This document shows, piece after piece, positions 1 to 5,624 of a DNA stretch of 6,409 nt. This DNA comes from Oscillospiraceae bacterium (GTDB lineage Bacteria; Bacillota; Clostridia; Oscillospirales; UBA929): positions 1 to 6,409 of the forward strand of contig JAITQI010000033.1 of NCBI GenBank assembly GCA_031289065.1. The letters are read 5' to 3'. Within the stretch, counting starts at the first letter, position 1. The number at the start of each line of letters is the position of its first letter. Below the pieces are notes generated by a model. The model ran no database searches and was not told where the DNA came from. It saw only the letters and a program-made list of their open reading frames with translations. Position numbers and translations under genes: made by a program.

Positions 1-186
1 GCTGGTTTTGTCCGGAGCGCGGGTGAATTGCCCTTCCTGCGCCTCCGCCATTTCAATACGCTGCTCCGCGGTATTGCGCATATGATCCACGGCGCTATCG
101 GGCGCGGAGAGCAACGCGAAGGTCACAACCGCGCAGACAAGAACGAAGGGGACAAGCAACAGAAGCCATTTTTTTCGCGCATACAA
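1..186 (-). CDS. Membrane-anchored protein of unknown function, N-terminal part (partial)
   Basis: Reading leftward from a TTG codon at 186-184, the frame stays open for 62 codons to the window edge, so the gene is cut off. The N-terminus is basic (Arg4, Lys5, Lys6), followed by an uninterrupted hydrophobic stretch at about residues 7-27. A hydrophilic, charged, Ala/Glu/Gln-rich segment then follows (about 28-62). This is the usual pattern of a single N-terminal membrane anchor or uncleaved signal sequence, with the rest outside the membrane. I see no lipobox and no good signal peptidase site, because Pro follows the Ser-Ala at the end of the stretch. TTG is chosen as start because it is the only start codon between the upstream in-frame stop (TGA, 201-199) and the hydrophobic stretch. 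An AAAGGG-like ribosome binding site (196-191) lies just upstream. The gene diverges from hisB. I do not recognise the family. The opposite strand is also open here but shows no protein-like pattern. Confidence 0.7.
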   Translation of the reverse strand, partial: MYARKKWLLLLVPFVLVCAVVTFALLSAPDSAVDHMRNTAEQRIEMAEAQEGQFTRAPDKTS

Positions 187-220
187 ACATCCCTTTCTTC
201 ATTTTGGTTTTACGCCGTCA

Positions 221-236
221 AATTGTATTGACAATT
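221..236. repeat. Perfect inverted repeat, possible operator
   Basis: AATTGT (221-226) and ACAATT (231-236) are perfect reverse complements separated by ATTG. The element lies around the expected start point of the leftward transcript, just downstream of the proposed leftward -10 element. A repressor dimer could bind there. The six-base arms are short and the region is A+T-rich, so chance is possible. There is no following T-run suited to a terminator. Confidence 0.35.
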
Positions 237-239
237 CAT

Positions 240-248
240 CTTATATCA
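240..248 (-). promoter_or_regulatory. Probable extended -10 promoter for the leftward membrane-protein gene
   Basis: On the minus strand the sequence reads TGATATAAG: a TG dinucleotide (248-247), one base, then TATAAG, which matches five of six bases of the consensus -10 box TATAAT. No good -35 box is seen 16-18 bases upstream, as is common for extended -10 promoters. The transcript would start near 233, giving a leader of about 45 bases before the TTG start at 186. Confidence 0.5.
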
Positions 249-319
249 CGAAAAAAGTGTTGTTAATCATATATTTGAATTTTTTTCAATTTTTACCCAA
301 TCCAATAAAATGCAGACTC

Positions 320-348
320 TTGACACCGCCCCAACCATGTGATAGCTT
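320..348 (+). promoter_or_regulatory. Promoter of the his gene cluster
   Basis: A perfect -35 box TTGACA (320-325) is followed 17 bases later by TAGCTT (343-348). This -10 box is weak (three of six matches), but it is preceded by the extended -10 dinucleotide TG at 340-341. Transcription would start near 355, giving a leader of about 29 bases before the hisB ATG. This is the only good rightward promoter I see in the window, and no terminator is evident downstream, so it may drive all eight rightward genes. Confidence 0.6.
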
Positions 349-364
349 GTACACAGCCGTACAC
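349..364 (+). repeat. Direct repeat GTACAC with 10-base period at the his start site
   Basis: GTACAC occurs at 349-354 and again at 359-364, exactly one helical turn apart. The copies overlap the predicted transcription start and early leader of hisB. Same-face direct repeats at this position would suit a regulator that blocks the promoter, but with only two six-base copies this is a suggestion. No known histidine regulator site was recognised. Confidence 0.3.
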
Positions 365-366
365 CG

Positions 367-375
367 AAGGAGGAA
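367..375 (+). promoter_or_regulatory. Strong ribosome binding site of hisB
   Basis: AAGGAGGAA lies eight bases upstream of the ATG at 384. It is a near-perfect complement to the 3' end of 16S rRNA. It decides the hisB start against the in-frame ATG at 339, which lies between the promoter boxes and would not be transcribed from the promoter called here. Confidence 0.85.
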
Positions 376-383
376 TTTCCCAT

Positions 384-959
384 ATGCCCAGAACCGCCAG
401 CCTGACCCGCCGCACCAAAGAGACCGAAATCACCCTTTCCCTCAGCCTGGACGGCGGCAAAACCGACATCGACACCGGCATCGGATTTTTTGACCACATG
501 CTCACCGCCCTAGCCGTCCACGGGGGCCTGGGGCTGACCGTCAAAGCCAAAGGCGACCTGAACGTGGACGGACACCACACCGTGGAGGACGTGGGTCTGG
601 TGCTGGGCCAAGCCCTAGCCGAAGCCTTGGGGGACAAGGCGGGTATCGCCCGGTTCGGCCAAGCCCGGGTGCCCATGGACGAGGCCCTGGCCGACGCGGC
701 CCTCGACCTGGCCGGGCGGCCCTGCCTGCGCTTCGACGTCCCCGTCCCCCAGGCTCGTGCGGGGGACTACGACACCTGCCTGACCGAGGAATTTTGGCGG
801 GCCGTCTGCCAAAAAGCCGGGCTGACCCTCCACCTGTCGGCCTACGGCGGCAACGCCCACCATGTCACCGAGGCGGTGTTCAAGGCGACCGCCCGGGCCT
901 TGCGCCAGGCGGTCAAAGCCGAGGGCGGGGGCATCCCCTCCACAAAGGGTGTGCTGTGA
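384..959 (+). CDS. hisB: Imidazoleglycerol-phosphate dehydratase (HisB)
   Basis: HisB catalyses step 6 of histidine synthesis in the cytoplasm, dehydrating imidazole glycerol phosphate to imidazole acetol phosphate with bound manganese. The 191-residue protein is the stand-alone dehydratase, without the histidinol-phosphatase domain found in enterobacterial HisB. Family signatures are complete: TGIGFFDHML (31-40), DGHHTVED (62-69), the region RFGQARVPMDEAL (90-102), AGRP (110-113), EEFW (135-138), NAHHVTEAVFKA (157-168) and the C-terminal PSTKGVL (185-191). Metal ligands are expected among His38, His64, His65, Glu68, His159, His160 and Glu163, all present. The ATG at 384 has the strong ribosome binding site at 367-375. 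The gene ends in TGATG shared with hisA, and the codons for the conserved PSTKGVL tail also carry the hisA ribosome binding site. It is normally followed by hisH, which is missing here. Confidence 0.97.
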   Translation: MPRTASLTRRTKETEITLSLSLDGGKTDIDTGIGFFDHMLTALAVHGGLGLTVKAKGDLNVDGHHTVEDVGLVLGQALAEALGDKAGIARFGQARVPMDEALADAALDLAGRPCLRFDVPVPQARAGDYDTCLTEEFWRAVCQKAGLTLHLSAYGGNAHHVTEAVFKATARALRQAVKAEGGGIPSTKGVL

Positions 960-1702
960 TGCAAGTGCTGCCCGCCATTGACCTGAAAGAGGGCCGGTGC
1001 GTCCGGCTGTACAAAGGCGATTTCGACACGGCCCACCAGGTGGCCGACGACCCCCTGGCCGTGGCCCGGAGCTACCGGGCAGCCGGGGCGGAACTCATCC
1101 ACGTGGTGGATTTGGACGGGGCCCGGGAGGGACGGCGGCGCAACGCCGACCTGGTGGCGGCCCTCGTCCGGGCGGCGGCCCCCGCCTTGGTGGAGCTGGG
1201 CGGCGGCCTGCGGGACATGGACGCCCTGGCCGAGGCCGACGCCCTGGGCGTGGCGCGGTTTGTCGTCGGCTCGGCGGCGGCGGAGGACCCGGACTTTGTC
1301 CGCCAAGCGGTGGCCCGGTACGGGGCCCGTCTCGCCGTGGGCCTCGACGCCAAGGACGGCGTCGTCCAAGCCCGGGGCTGGCTGGCGGATACCCGGCTGG
1401 ACTACCTCGACCTGGCCCGGCGCATGGCCGCCCTGGGCGTACAGACCCTGATCTTCACCGACATCGACACCGACGGCATGTTGTCCGGCCCCAACTGGGC
1501 GCGGCTGGAAGCCTTGCGCGGCGCGGTCTCCTGCGATGTGGTGGCCAGCGGCGGCGTGCGCTCCTTGGAGGACGTCGTCGCCCTAAAGCGTGTCGGCATG
1601 GCCGGGGTCATCATCGGCAAAGCCCTCTACGAGGGGCGGATCGATTTGGCCGCCTGTCTGAAAGCCCTGGCCGACCCGCCGCGAAAGAAGGCCACCGTAT
1701 GA
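959..1702 (+). CDS. hisA: ProFAR isomerase, step 4 of histidine synthesis (HisA)
   Basis: HisA is a cytoplasmic (beta/alpha)8-barrel enzyme that carries out the Amadori rearrangement of ProFAR to PRFAR, the substrate of HisF/HisH. The 247-residue length is typical. The two catalytic aspartates are visible: Asp8 in LPAIDL (4-9) and Asp130 in AVGLDAKDG (126-134). Phosphate-binding and barrel signatures are ELGGGLRD (79-86), TDIDTDGMLSG (167-177), VASGGVRS (195-202) and GVIIGKALYEG (216-226). TDIDTDGML and the GKALYEG ending favour HisA over its paralogue HisF. The ATG at 959 overlaps the hisB stop as TGATG, with AAAGGG at 944-949 nine bases upstream. The hisI start overlaps its own stop as ATGA. 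Bacteria usually place hisF directly downstream, and it is not here. HisA could be the dual HisA/PriA type if trpF is lacking, but sequence reading alone cannot show that. Confidence 0.97.
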   Translation: MQVLPAIDLKEGRCVRLYKGDFDTAHQVADDPLAVARSYRAAGAELIHVVDLDGAREGRRRNADLVAALVRAAAPALVELGGGLRDMDALAEADALGVARFVVGSAAAEDPDFVRQAVARYGARLAVGLDAKDGVVQARGWLADTRLDYLDLARRMAALGVQTLIFTDIDTDGMLSGPNWARLEALRGAVSCDVVASGGVRSLEDVVALKRVGMAGVIIGKALYEGRIDLAACLKALADPPRKKATV

Positions 1703-2043
1703 CATACGATTTGAGCCGCCTCTTCCTCAAAGCCCCCCTCGTCCCGGCCGTCGCCCAGGACGCCGACACCGGGCGGGTTCTCATGCTGGGATATGTCAGC
1801 CGGGAGGCGTTGGAAAAGACGCTGGAGACCGGCACGGCCTGGTTCTGGAGCCGCAGCCGGCAGGAACTCTGGAACAAGGGGGCCACCTCGGGGCATATCC
1901 TCGCCATGACGGCGGTGTACGCCGACTGCGACGAGGACGCCCTGCTCTACCTGTGCCGCCCGGCGGGGCCCACCTGCCACACCGGGCAGGTCTCCTGCTT
2001 CTTCCGGAATGTTAAGGAGTATGAACATGAAAGACGTGCTTGA
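1699..2043 (+). CDS. hisI: Phosphoribosyl-AMP cyclohydrolase (HisI)
   Basis: HisI hydrolyses the adenine ring of phosphoribosyl-AMP to give ProFAR, step 3 of histidine synthesis, using zinc and magnesium. The protein has 114 residues and is the cyclohydrolase domain alone, not a HisI-HisE fusion. Signatures are VLMLGYVS (27-34), FWSRSRQELWNKGATSGH (49-66), the metal motif DCDED (76-80) and PTCHTGQVSCF (91-101). Zinc ligands are expected to be Cys77, Cys93 and Cys100, with magnesium bound by Asp76, Asp78 and Asp80. All are present. The ATG at 1699 overlaps the hisA stop as ATGA and has AGAAGG (1686-1691) seven bases upstream. The 3' end overlaps hisE by 17 bases, so translation is probably coupled. 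Confidence 0.97.
   Translation: MTYDLSRLFLKAPLVPAVAQDADTGRVLMLGYVSREALEKTLETGTAWFWSRSRQELWNKGATSGHILAMTAVYADCDEDALLYLCRPAGPTCHTGQVSCFFRNVKEYEHERRA
2014..2019 (+). promoter_or_regulatory. Ribosome binding site that sets the hisE start
   Basis: AAGGAG lies inside the end of hisI. The in-frame ATG at 2021 is only one base away, too close to be used well, whereas the ATG at 2027 is seven bases away. An upstream ATG at 2009 precedes the site. The start at 2027 is therefore preferred. Confidence 0.7.
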
Positions 2044-2353
2044 CGGCCTCTACGGCGTCGTCCTCGACCGGAAGTCCAACCCCCAGGAGGGGTCGTACAC
2101 CAACTACCTCTTCGGCAAGGGGCTGGATAAGATTCTCAAAAAGGTGGGGGAGGAGTGCGCCGAGACCCTCATCGCCGCCAAAAACGGCGACAACCCGGCC
2201 ACCGTCTCCGAGCTGTGCGACCTGCTCTACCACCTCCTGGTGCTCATGGCGGCCCAGGACATCCCCCTGTCCGACGTCGCCGCCGAGCTGGAAACCCGGC
2301 GGCAAAAGCTGGGCAATTTGAAACCCATGCGGGAAACCGACCGGAATACCTGA
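2027..2353 (+). CDS. hisE: Phosphoribosyl-ATP pyrophosphohydrolase (HisE)
   Basis: HisE removes pyrophosphate from phosphoribosyl-ATP to give phosphoribosyl-AMP, step 2 of histidine synthesis and the substrate of HisI. The 108-residue protein is an all-alpha MazG-like fold, typical of stand-alone HisE. Signatures are the N-terminal helix with SNPQEGSYTNYLF (17-29), then KILKKVGEECAETLIAAK (35-52) with Glu42, Glu43 and Glu46, and SELCDLLYHLLVLM (61-74) with Glu62 and Asp65. These acidic residues form the expected magnesium site. The start at 2027 is chosen from ribosome binding site spacing. The gene begins 17 bases inside hisI. In many bacteria HisI and HisE are one protein; here they are separate overlapping genes. 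A 65-base gap without a clear terminator follows. Confidence 0.96.
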   Translation: MKDVLDGLYGVVLDRKSNPQEGSYTNYLFGKGLDKILKKVGEECAETLIAAKNGDNPATVSELCDLLYHLLVLMAAQDIPLSDVAAELETRRQKLGNLKPMRETDRNT

Positions 2354-2418
2354 CGCAAACAGCCAGCCGCGTCGATTTGTCCCGTGATTTCTTACGGAAG
2401 AAAGAGGGCGTATCCACC

Positions 2419-3864
2419 GTGAAAAAACAGGCCTTTAACCCCTACCTGCCCAGCTGGGAGTACATCCCCGACGGGGAACCCCATGTCTTCGGAGACCGGC
2501 TGTATCTCTTCGGCTCCCACGACGCCTTCGACGGGGCGGCGTACTGCCCCAACGATTATGTCTGCTGGTCAGCCCCGACGGACGACCTGGCCGACTGGCG
2601 CTATGAAGGGGTTATCTACCAAAAGACCGACGACCCCATAAACCTCGACGGCAGCCGCAAACTCTTCGCCCCCGACGTGGTCCGGGGCCCCGACGGACGG
2701 TACTACCTCTACTACGTCTTCAACACCGAAAGCGTCATGGGGGTGGCCGTGTGCGACACCCCCGCCGGGCGCTACCGCTATTACGGCACCGTGCGCTATC
2801 CCGACGGCCGTCCGGTGGGGGCCGCCGAGGGGGACCTCCACCAGTTCGACCCCGGCCTGCTCGCCGACGACGATGGGCGGATCTACCTCTATTCCGGCTC
2901 CGCCCCCTATTCCCCCAGTATGCTGGCCCACTTCGGAAACCTGAAGCGCCAGGTGCGGGGCGGCTATATGATGGAGCTGGAATCCGACATGCTCACCGTC
3001 AAACGGGGGCCGGAGATGGTTCTGCCCGGCCTCGCCGACGCCAAGGGCACCGGCTTTGCGGGGCACGAGTTCTTCGAGGCCAGCTCCCCCCGGAAAATCG
3101 GGGGGCGGTACTATCTGATCTACTCCTCGATCCACGGCCACGAGCTCTGCTGCGCCGTCAGTTCCAGGCCGGACGGGGACTTCACCTTCGGCGGCGTCCT
3201 CCTGAGCAACGGGGACATCGGCTTTCAGGGCCGTGCCCCGGAGGACGCCCTCAACTACATCGGCAACAACCACGGGAGCCTGGAACAAATAAACGGCCAA
3301 TGGTATATCTTTTACCACCGCCAGACCAATCTGCATCAGTTCTCCCGCCAAGCCTGCGCCGACCCCATCGCCTTCGCCCCGGACGGCTCCCTGCCCCAGG
3401 CGGAGATGACCAGCTGCGGCCTCAACGGCGGCCCCCTCTCCGGCCGGGGCGTCTACGAGGCCCGGATCGCCTGCAACCTGCGCTCCCGCTCGGGCGTCAT
3501 GTCCTACACCTCCCGAAAGGCCCTCCCGGGGGAACACCCCTACTTCACCCAGGACGGAACCGACCGGGAAGCCGACGGGGATCAGCACATCGCCAACATG
3601 AGAACCGGCGCCCTGGCCGGCTTCAAATACTTCGACTTCCGCGGCGCGGCAACCATCGCCGTCACCCTCCGGGGCGACGCCCGCGGCCATGTCCTGATCT
3701 CCGCCCAACCGGACGGCCCCCCCGCCGCGGAGATTCCCGTCGCCGCCGCCCCGTCTTGGGGCCGCTTCTCCGCCCCTCTGCGCCTGCCCGACGGCGTTCA
3801 CCCCCTCTATGTCACCTTCCGGGGCGAGGGGTATTTTGACTTTTTGCGGTTTGAGCTCGCATAG
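2419..3864 (+). CDS. Family 43 glycoside hydrolase with C-terminal carbohydrate-binding-like domain
   Basis: This is a 481-residue GH43 enzyme, probably an arabinofuranosidase or xylosidase on plant hemicellulose oligosaccharides. Exact substrate cannot be read from the sequence. The N-terminal part (about 1-330) is the five-bladed propeller. Proposed catalytic residues are Asp18 in YIPDGEPHVF (15-24) as base, Asp144 in QFDPGLLADDDGRIYLYSG (142-160) as pKa modulator, and Glu220 in FFEASSPRKIGG (218-229) as acid. APDVVRGPDGRYYLYY (84-99) is another typical blade motif. Residues about 340-481 resemble a CBM6-type beta-sandwich (FKYFDF at 402-407, terminal FDFLRFEL at 473-480). There is no signal peptide, so it should act in the cytoplasm on imported sugars. 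The GTG at 2419 is chosen because AGAGGG lies ten bases upstream and the protein begins KKQAFNPYLP as in relatives. An in-frame TTG at 2377 is a weaker alternative. No sugar transporter or regulator gene is adjacent. Confidence 0.9.
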   Translation: MKKQAFNPYLPSWEYIPDGEPHVFGDRLYLFGSHDAFDGAAYCPNDYVCWSAPTDDLADWRYEGVIYQKTDDPINLDGSRKLFAPDVVRGPDGRYYLYYVFNTESVMGVAVCDTPAGRYRYYGTVRYPDGRPVGAAEGDLHQFDPGLLADDDGRIYLYSGSAPYSPSMLAHFGNLKRQVRGGYMMELESDMLTVKRGPEMVLPGLADAKGTGFAGHEFFEASSPRKIGGRYYLIYSSIHGHELCCAVSSRPDGDFTFGGVLLSNGDIGFQGRAPEDALNYIGNNHGSLEQINGQWYIFYHRQTNLHQFSRQACADPIAFAPDGSLPQAEMTSCGLNGGPLSGRGVYEARIACNLRSRSGVMSYTSRKALPGEHPYFTQDGTDREADGDQHIANMRTGALAGFKYFDFRGAATIAVTLRGDARGHVLISAQPDGPPAAEIPVAAAPSWGRFSAPLRLPDGVHPLYVTFRGEGYFDFLRFELA

Positions 3865-3868
3865 GAGG
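3863..3868 (+). promoter_or_regulatory. Ribosome binding site overlapping the GH43 stop codon
   Basis: AGGAGG overlaps the TAG stop (3862-3864) of the GH43 gene and lies eight bases before the ATG at 3877. It fixes the start of the DUF2461 gene and points to one shared transcript. Confidence 0.8.
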
Positions 3869-3876
3869 CATCTCCC

Positions 3877-4563
3877 ATGGATTTCCAAGGTTTCCGCCCC
3901 GAGGCCCAGGAGTATCTGGCCCTGGTCAAGCGAAAGGACAGCAAGCCGTGGTACGACGAACACAAGGAGGAGCAGCGGCGCTTGCTTCTGGAACCCTTCG
4001 CCGCGCTGGTGACCGACCTGGCCCCCACCTTCGCCGAGATCGACCCGGCGCTGTTCGCCGACCCCAGAAAGTCAGTCTCCCGCGTCCGGCGGGACACCCG
4101 GTTCACCAAGGACAAGCACCTCTACCGGGACAACATGTGGTTCACCGCCAAACCCGTCCCCGGGGAGGAATGGGCGCGCTACCCCTGCTTCTGGTTCGGG
4201 CTGACGCCGGTGGATTACAGCTGCGGGCTGGGCTTCTACGACGCCGGCCCCACCGTCATGGAGCGCTTCCGCCGGGCCGTCGCCCGGGACATAGACGGCT
4301 TCCGAGCGGTGGTAGCCGGTCTGGCCGAACAGTTCCCGCCCCAGGGGGAGACCTATAAGCGGGACAAAGACCCCACCCTCCCCGAGGACATCCGGGCTTG
4401 GTACAACCGCCGCAACCTGTCCGTGGAGCGGGTGGGCGCGGCGGCGGAAAGCCTGTACACCCCCGCCCTGGCCCCCCAGCTCCGCGCCGACTTTTTGGCC
4501 CTCGCGCCCCTGTACCGGTTCCTGAAGAAGGCGGCGCAAGAGGGCGACCTATCCCATCCGTGA
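3877..4563 (+). CDS. DUF2461 family protein
   Basis: This 228-residue protein matches the DUF2461 family, whose biochemical role is not established. The N-terminus has the usual helix followed by the KPWYDEHKEE region (23-32). The best family signature is KSVSRVRRDTRFTKDKHLYRDNMWF (65-89), corresponding to the family's S-x-x-R-x-x-R-D-T-R-F-[ST]-K-D-K motif. YPCFWFGL (102-109) and GLGFYDAGP (117-125) follow, and the C-terminus ends in a short helix around LYRFLKKA. No signal peptide or membrane segment is visible, so it should be cytoplasmic. The ATG at 3877 is set by the AGGAGG at 3863-3868. Only 12 bases separate it from the GH43 gene, and its stop TGA overlaps the ribosome binding site of the next gene, so it is probably cotranscribed. 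Its neighbours do not explain its role. Confidence 0.9.
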   Translation: MDFQGFRPEAQEYLALVKRKDSKPWYDEHKEEQRRLLLEPFAALVTDLAPTFAEIDPALFADPRKSVSRVRRDTRFTKDKHLYRDNMWFTAKPVPGEEWARYPCFWFGLTPVDYSCGLGFYDAGPTVMERFRRAVARDIDGFRAVVAGLAEQFPPQGETYKRDKDPTLPEDIRAWYNRRNLSVERVGAAAESLYTPALAPQLRADFLALAPLYRFLKKAAQEGDLSHP

Positions 4564-4574
4564 GGTTACATGCC

Positions 4575-5624
4575 ATGTCCAAATCCCTTCGCCTGCGCGC
4601 CCTCTGTCTCGTCCTGTGCGCGGCCCTGACCGCCTGCGCCCCCGCCGGGCCCACCGCCGAACCCACCGGCCCGGAGACCCGTGTGCGGGACAACCTGATG
4701 AACACCGTGGTCACCCTGTCCCTGTACGACCACGCCTCGGACGGCCTGTTCGCCGCCCTCTTTGACCGCATCGCCGCCATCGAGGACGGCATGTCCGTCC
4801 ACCGGGCGGGCAGCGGGATTTCCCGCCTCAACGCCGGGGCCGGGGCTGACTCCGTCCCCCTCCCCTCCGAGGTCCGCGCCCTGCTCCGGGAAGCGCTGGA
4901 CATCGCCGCCCTGTCAAAGGGGGCCTTTGATCCCACCGTCGGGGCGCTCACCGCCCTGTGGGCCATCGGAACCCCCGAAGCCCGGGTACCCGCCCAATCC
5001 GAACTGGACGCGGCCCTCCCCCTGGTGGACTGCGCCGCCCTGACGGTGGACGAGGCGGCGGGGTCAGCCCGCCTATCCCGGCCGGGTATGCGGGTGGATT
5101 TGGGGGGCATCGCCAAAGGCTACGCCGGGGACGAAACCCTGCGCCTGGCCCGGGAGGCCGGGGTGGAACACGCCATTTTCAACCTGGGGGGCAACATCGT
5201 CGTCATGGGCGGCAACCCGGACGGCACCCCCTGGCGGATCGGCGTCCGCACCCCCCTGCCCGGCGGCGAGGGCTATATGGGCGTCCTCGAACTGTCCGAC
5301 GGCGCGGTGGTCACCTCCGGCAGCTACGAGCGCTACCTGGAACAGGACGGGGCCCGCTATCACCACATCCTCGACCCCAAAACCGGTTACCCCGCCGACA
5401 GCGGCCTGCTGAGCGTCACCGTCGTGTACGGCAATTCGGCCCGGGCCGACGGCCTGTCCACCGCCTGCTTCGTGCTGGGCCTGGAGGAGGGTCTGGCCCT
5501 GCTGACCGACATCCCGGGCGCGGAGGGCGTGTTCGTCGCCGCCGACAGCCGGGTCTTCACCACCCCCGGCCTGAGCGGCCTCTTCCGCCTCACCGACCCG
5601 GCCTATACCCTGGTGACGCCATGA
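4575..5624 (+). CDS. apbE: FAD:protein FMN transferase, lipoprotein (ApbE/FmnB type)
   Basis: ApbE enzymes use FAD and magnesium to attach FMN covalently to a Thr or Ser of target proteins on the outer side of the membrane, such as Rnf/Nqr subunits or FMN-binding lipoproteins. This 349-residue protein starts with a basic, hydrophobic signal peptide and a lipobox, LTAC (18-21), so it should be a lipoprotein anchored at Cys21. Family signatures follow: NTVVTLSLY (43-51), GSGISRLNA (79-87), GAFDPTVGAL (116-125), VDLGGIAKGYAGD (174-186), NLGGNIVVMGG (203-213), TSGSYERY (247-254), HHILDPKTGYPA (263-274) and ADGLSTACFVLG (291-302), which carries the expected metal-binding Asp292. The ATG at 4575 has GAGG (4562-4565) nine bases upstream, overlapping the previous stop. 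Its stop shares ATGA with the next gene. No obvious FMN-accepting target with an S/T-G-A-S/T motif context was identified in the window. Confidence 0.96.
   Translation: MSKSLRLRALCLVLCAALTACAPAGPTAEPTGPETRVRDNLMNTVVTLSLYDHASDGLFAALFDRIAAIEDGMSVHRAGSGISRLNAGAGADSVPLPSEVRALLREALDIAALSKGAFDPTVGALTALWAIGTPEARVPAQSELDAALPLVDCAALTVDEAAGSARLSRPGMRVDLGGIAKGYAGDETLRLAREAGVEHAIFNLGGNIVVMGGNPDGTPWRIGVRTPLPGGEGYMGVLELSDGAVVTSGSYERYLEQDGARYHHILDPKTGYPADSGLLSVTVVYGNSARADGLSTACFVLGLEEGLALLTDIPGAEGVFVAADSRVFTTPGLSGLFRLTDPAYTLVTP

Larger units (their letters stand above)
187..383. other. A+T-rich divergent intergenic region
   Basis: This gap of about 200 bases separates the leftward membrane-protein gene from hisB. 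Its left two thirds (about 200-310) is strongly A+T-rich, in sharp contrast to the G+C-rich genes on the right. It holds a rightward promoter (320-348), a probable leftward promoter (240-248), an inverted repeat (221-236), a 10-base-spaced direct repeat (349-364) and the hisB ribosome binding site. I see no T-box leader. The expected transcript leader of hisB, about 30 bases, is too short for one or for a classical his attenuator. Confidence 0.75.

Noticed and set aside
28..231. Plus-strand open frame of 67 codons at the left edge
   Set aside because: It is in codon register with the minus-strand gene, lacks a ribosome binding site and shows no protein-like pattern. The minus reading has a classic membrane anchor right after its start.
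275..289. TTGAA/TTCAA inverted repeat in the A+T-rich spacer
   Set aside because: It is made of a T-tract flanked by short arms, expected by chance in such A+T-rich sequence, and it has no G+C stem.
321..335. Possible T-box core from the ACACCGCCCC stretch upstream of hisB
   Set aside because: It lacks the full T-box consensus, a specifier loop and a terminator. It also overlaps the -35 box, and the expected leader is only about 30 bases.
339..383. Upstream in-frame ATG at 339 as the hisB start
   Set aside because: It lies between the promoter boxes, has no ribosome binding site, and would add 15 residues not typical of the family. The ATG at 384 has a near-perfect site.
2352..2373. GACGC/GCGTC inverted repeat after hisE as a terminator
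   Set aside because: The stem has only five pairs with a 12-base loop and no T-run follows, so it is not a convincing intrinsic terminator.
2569..3963. A 464-codon open frame on the minus strand opposite the GH43 gene
   Set aside because: It has a Gly/Val/Ala-rich composition without motifs and lies exactly opposite a well-supported gene. G+C-rich third codon positions keep antisense frames open.
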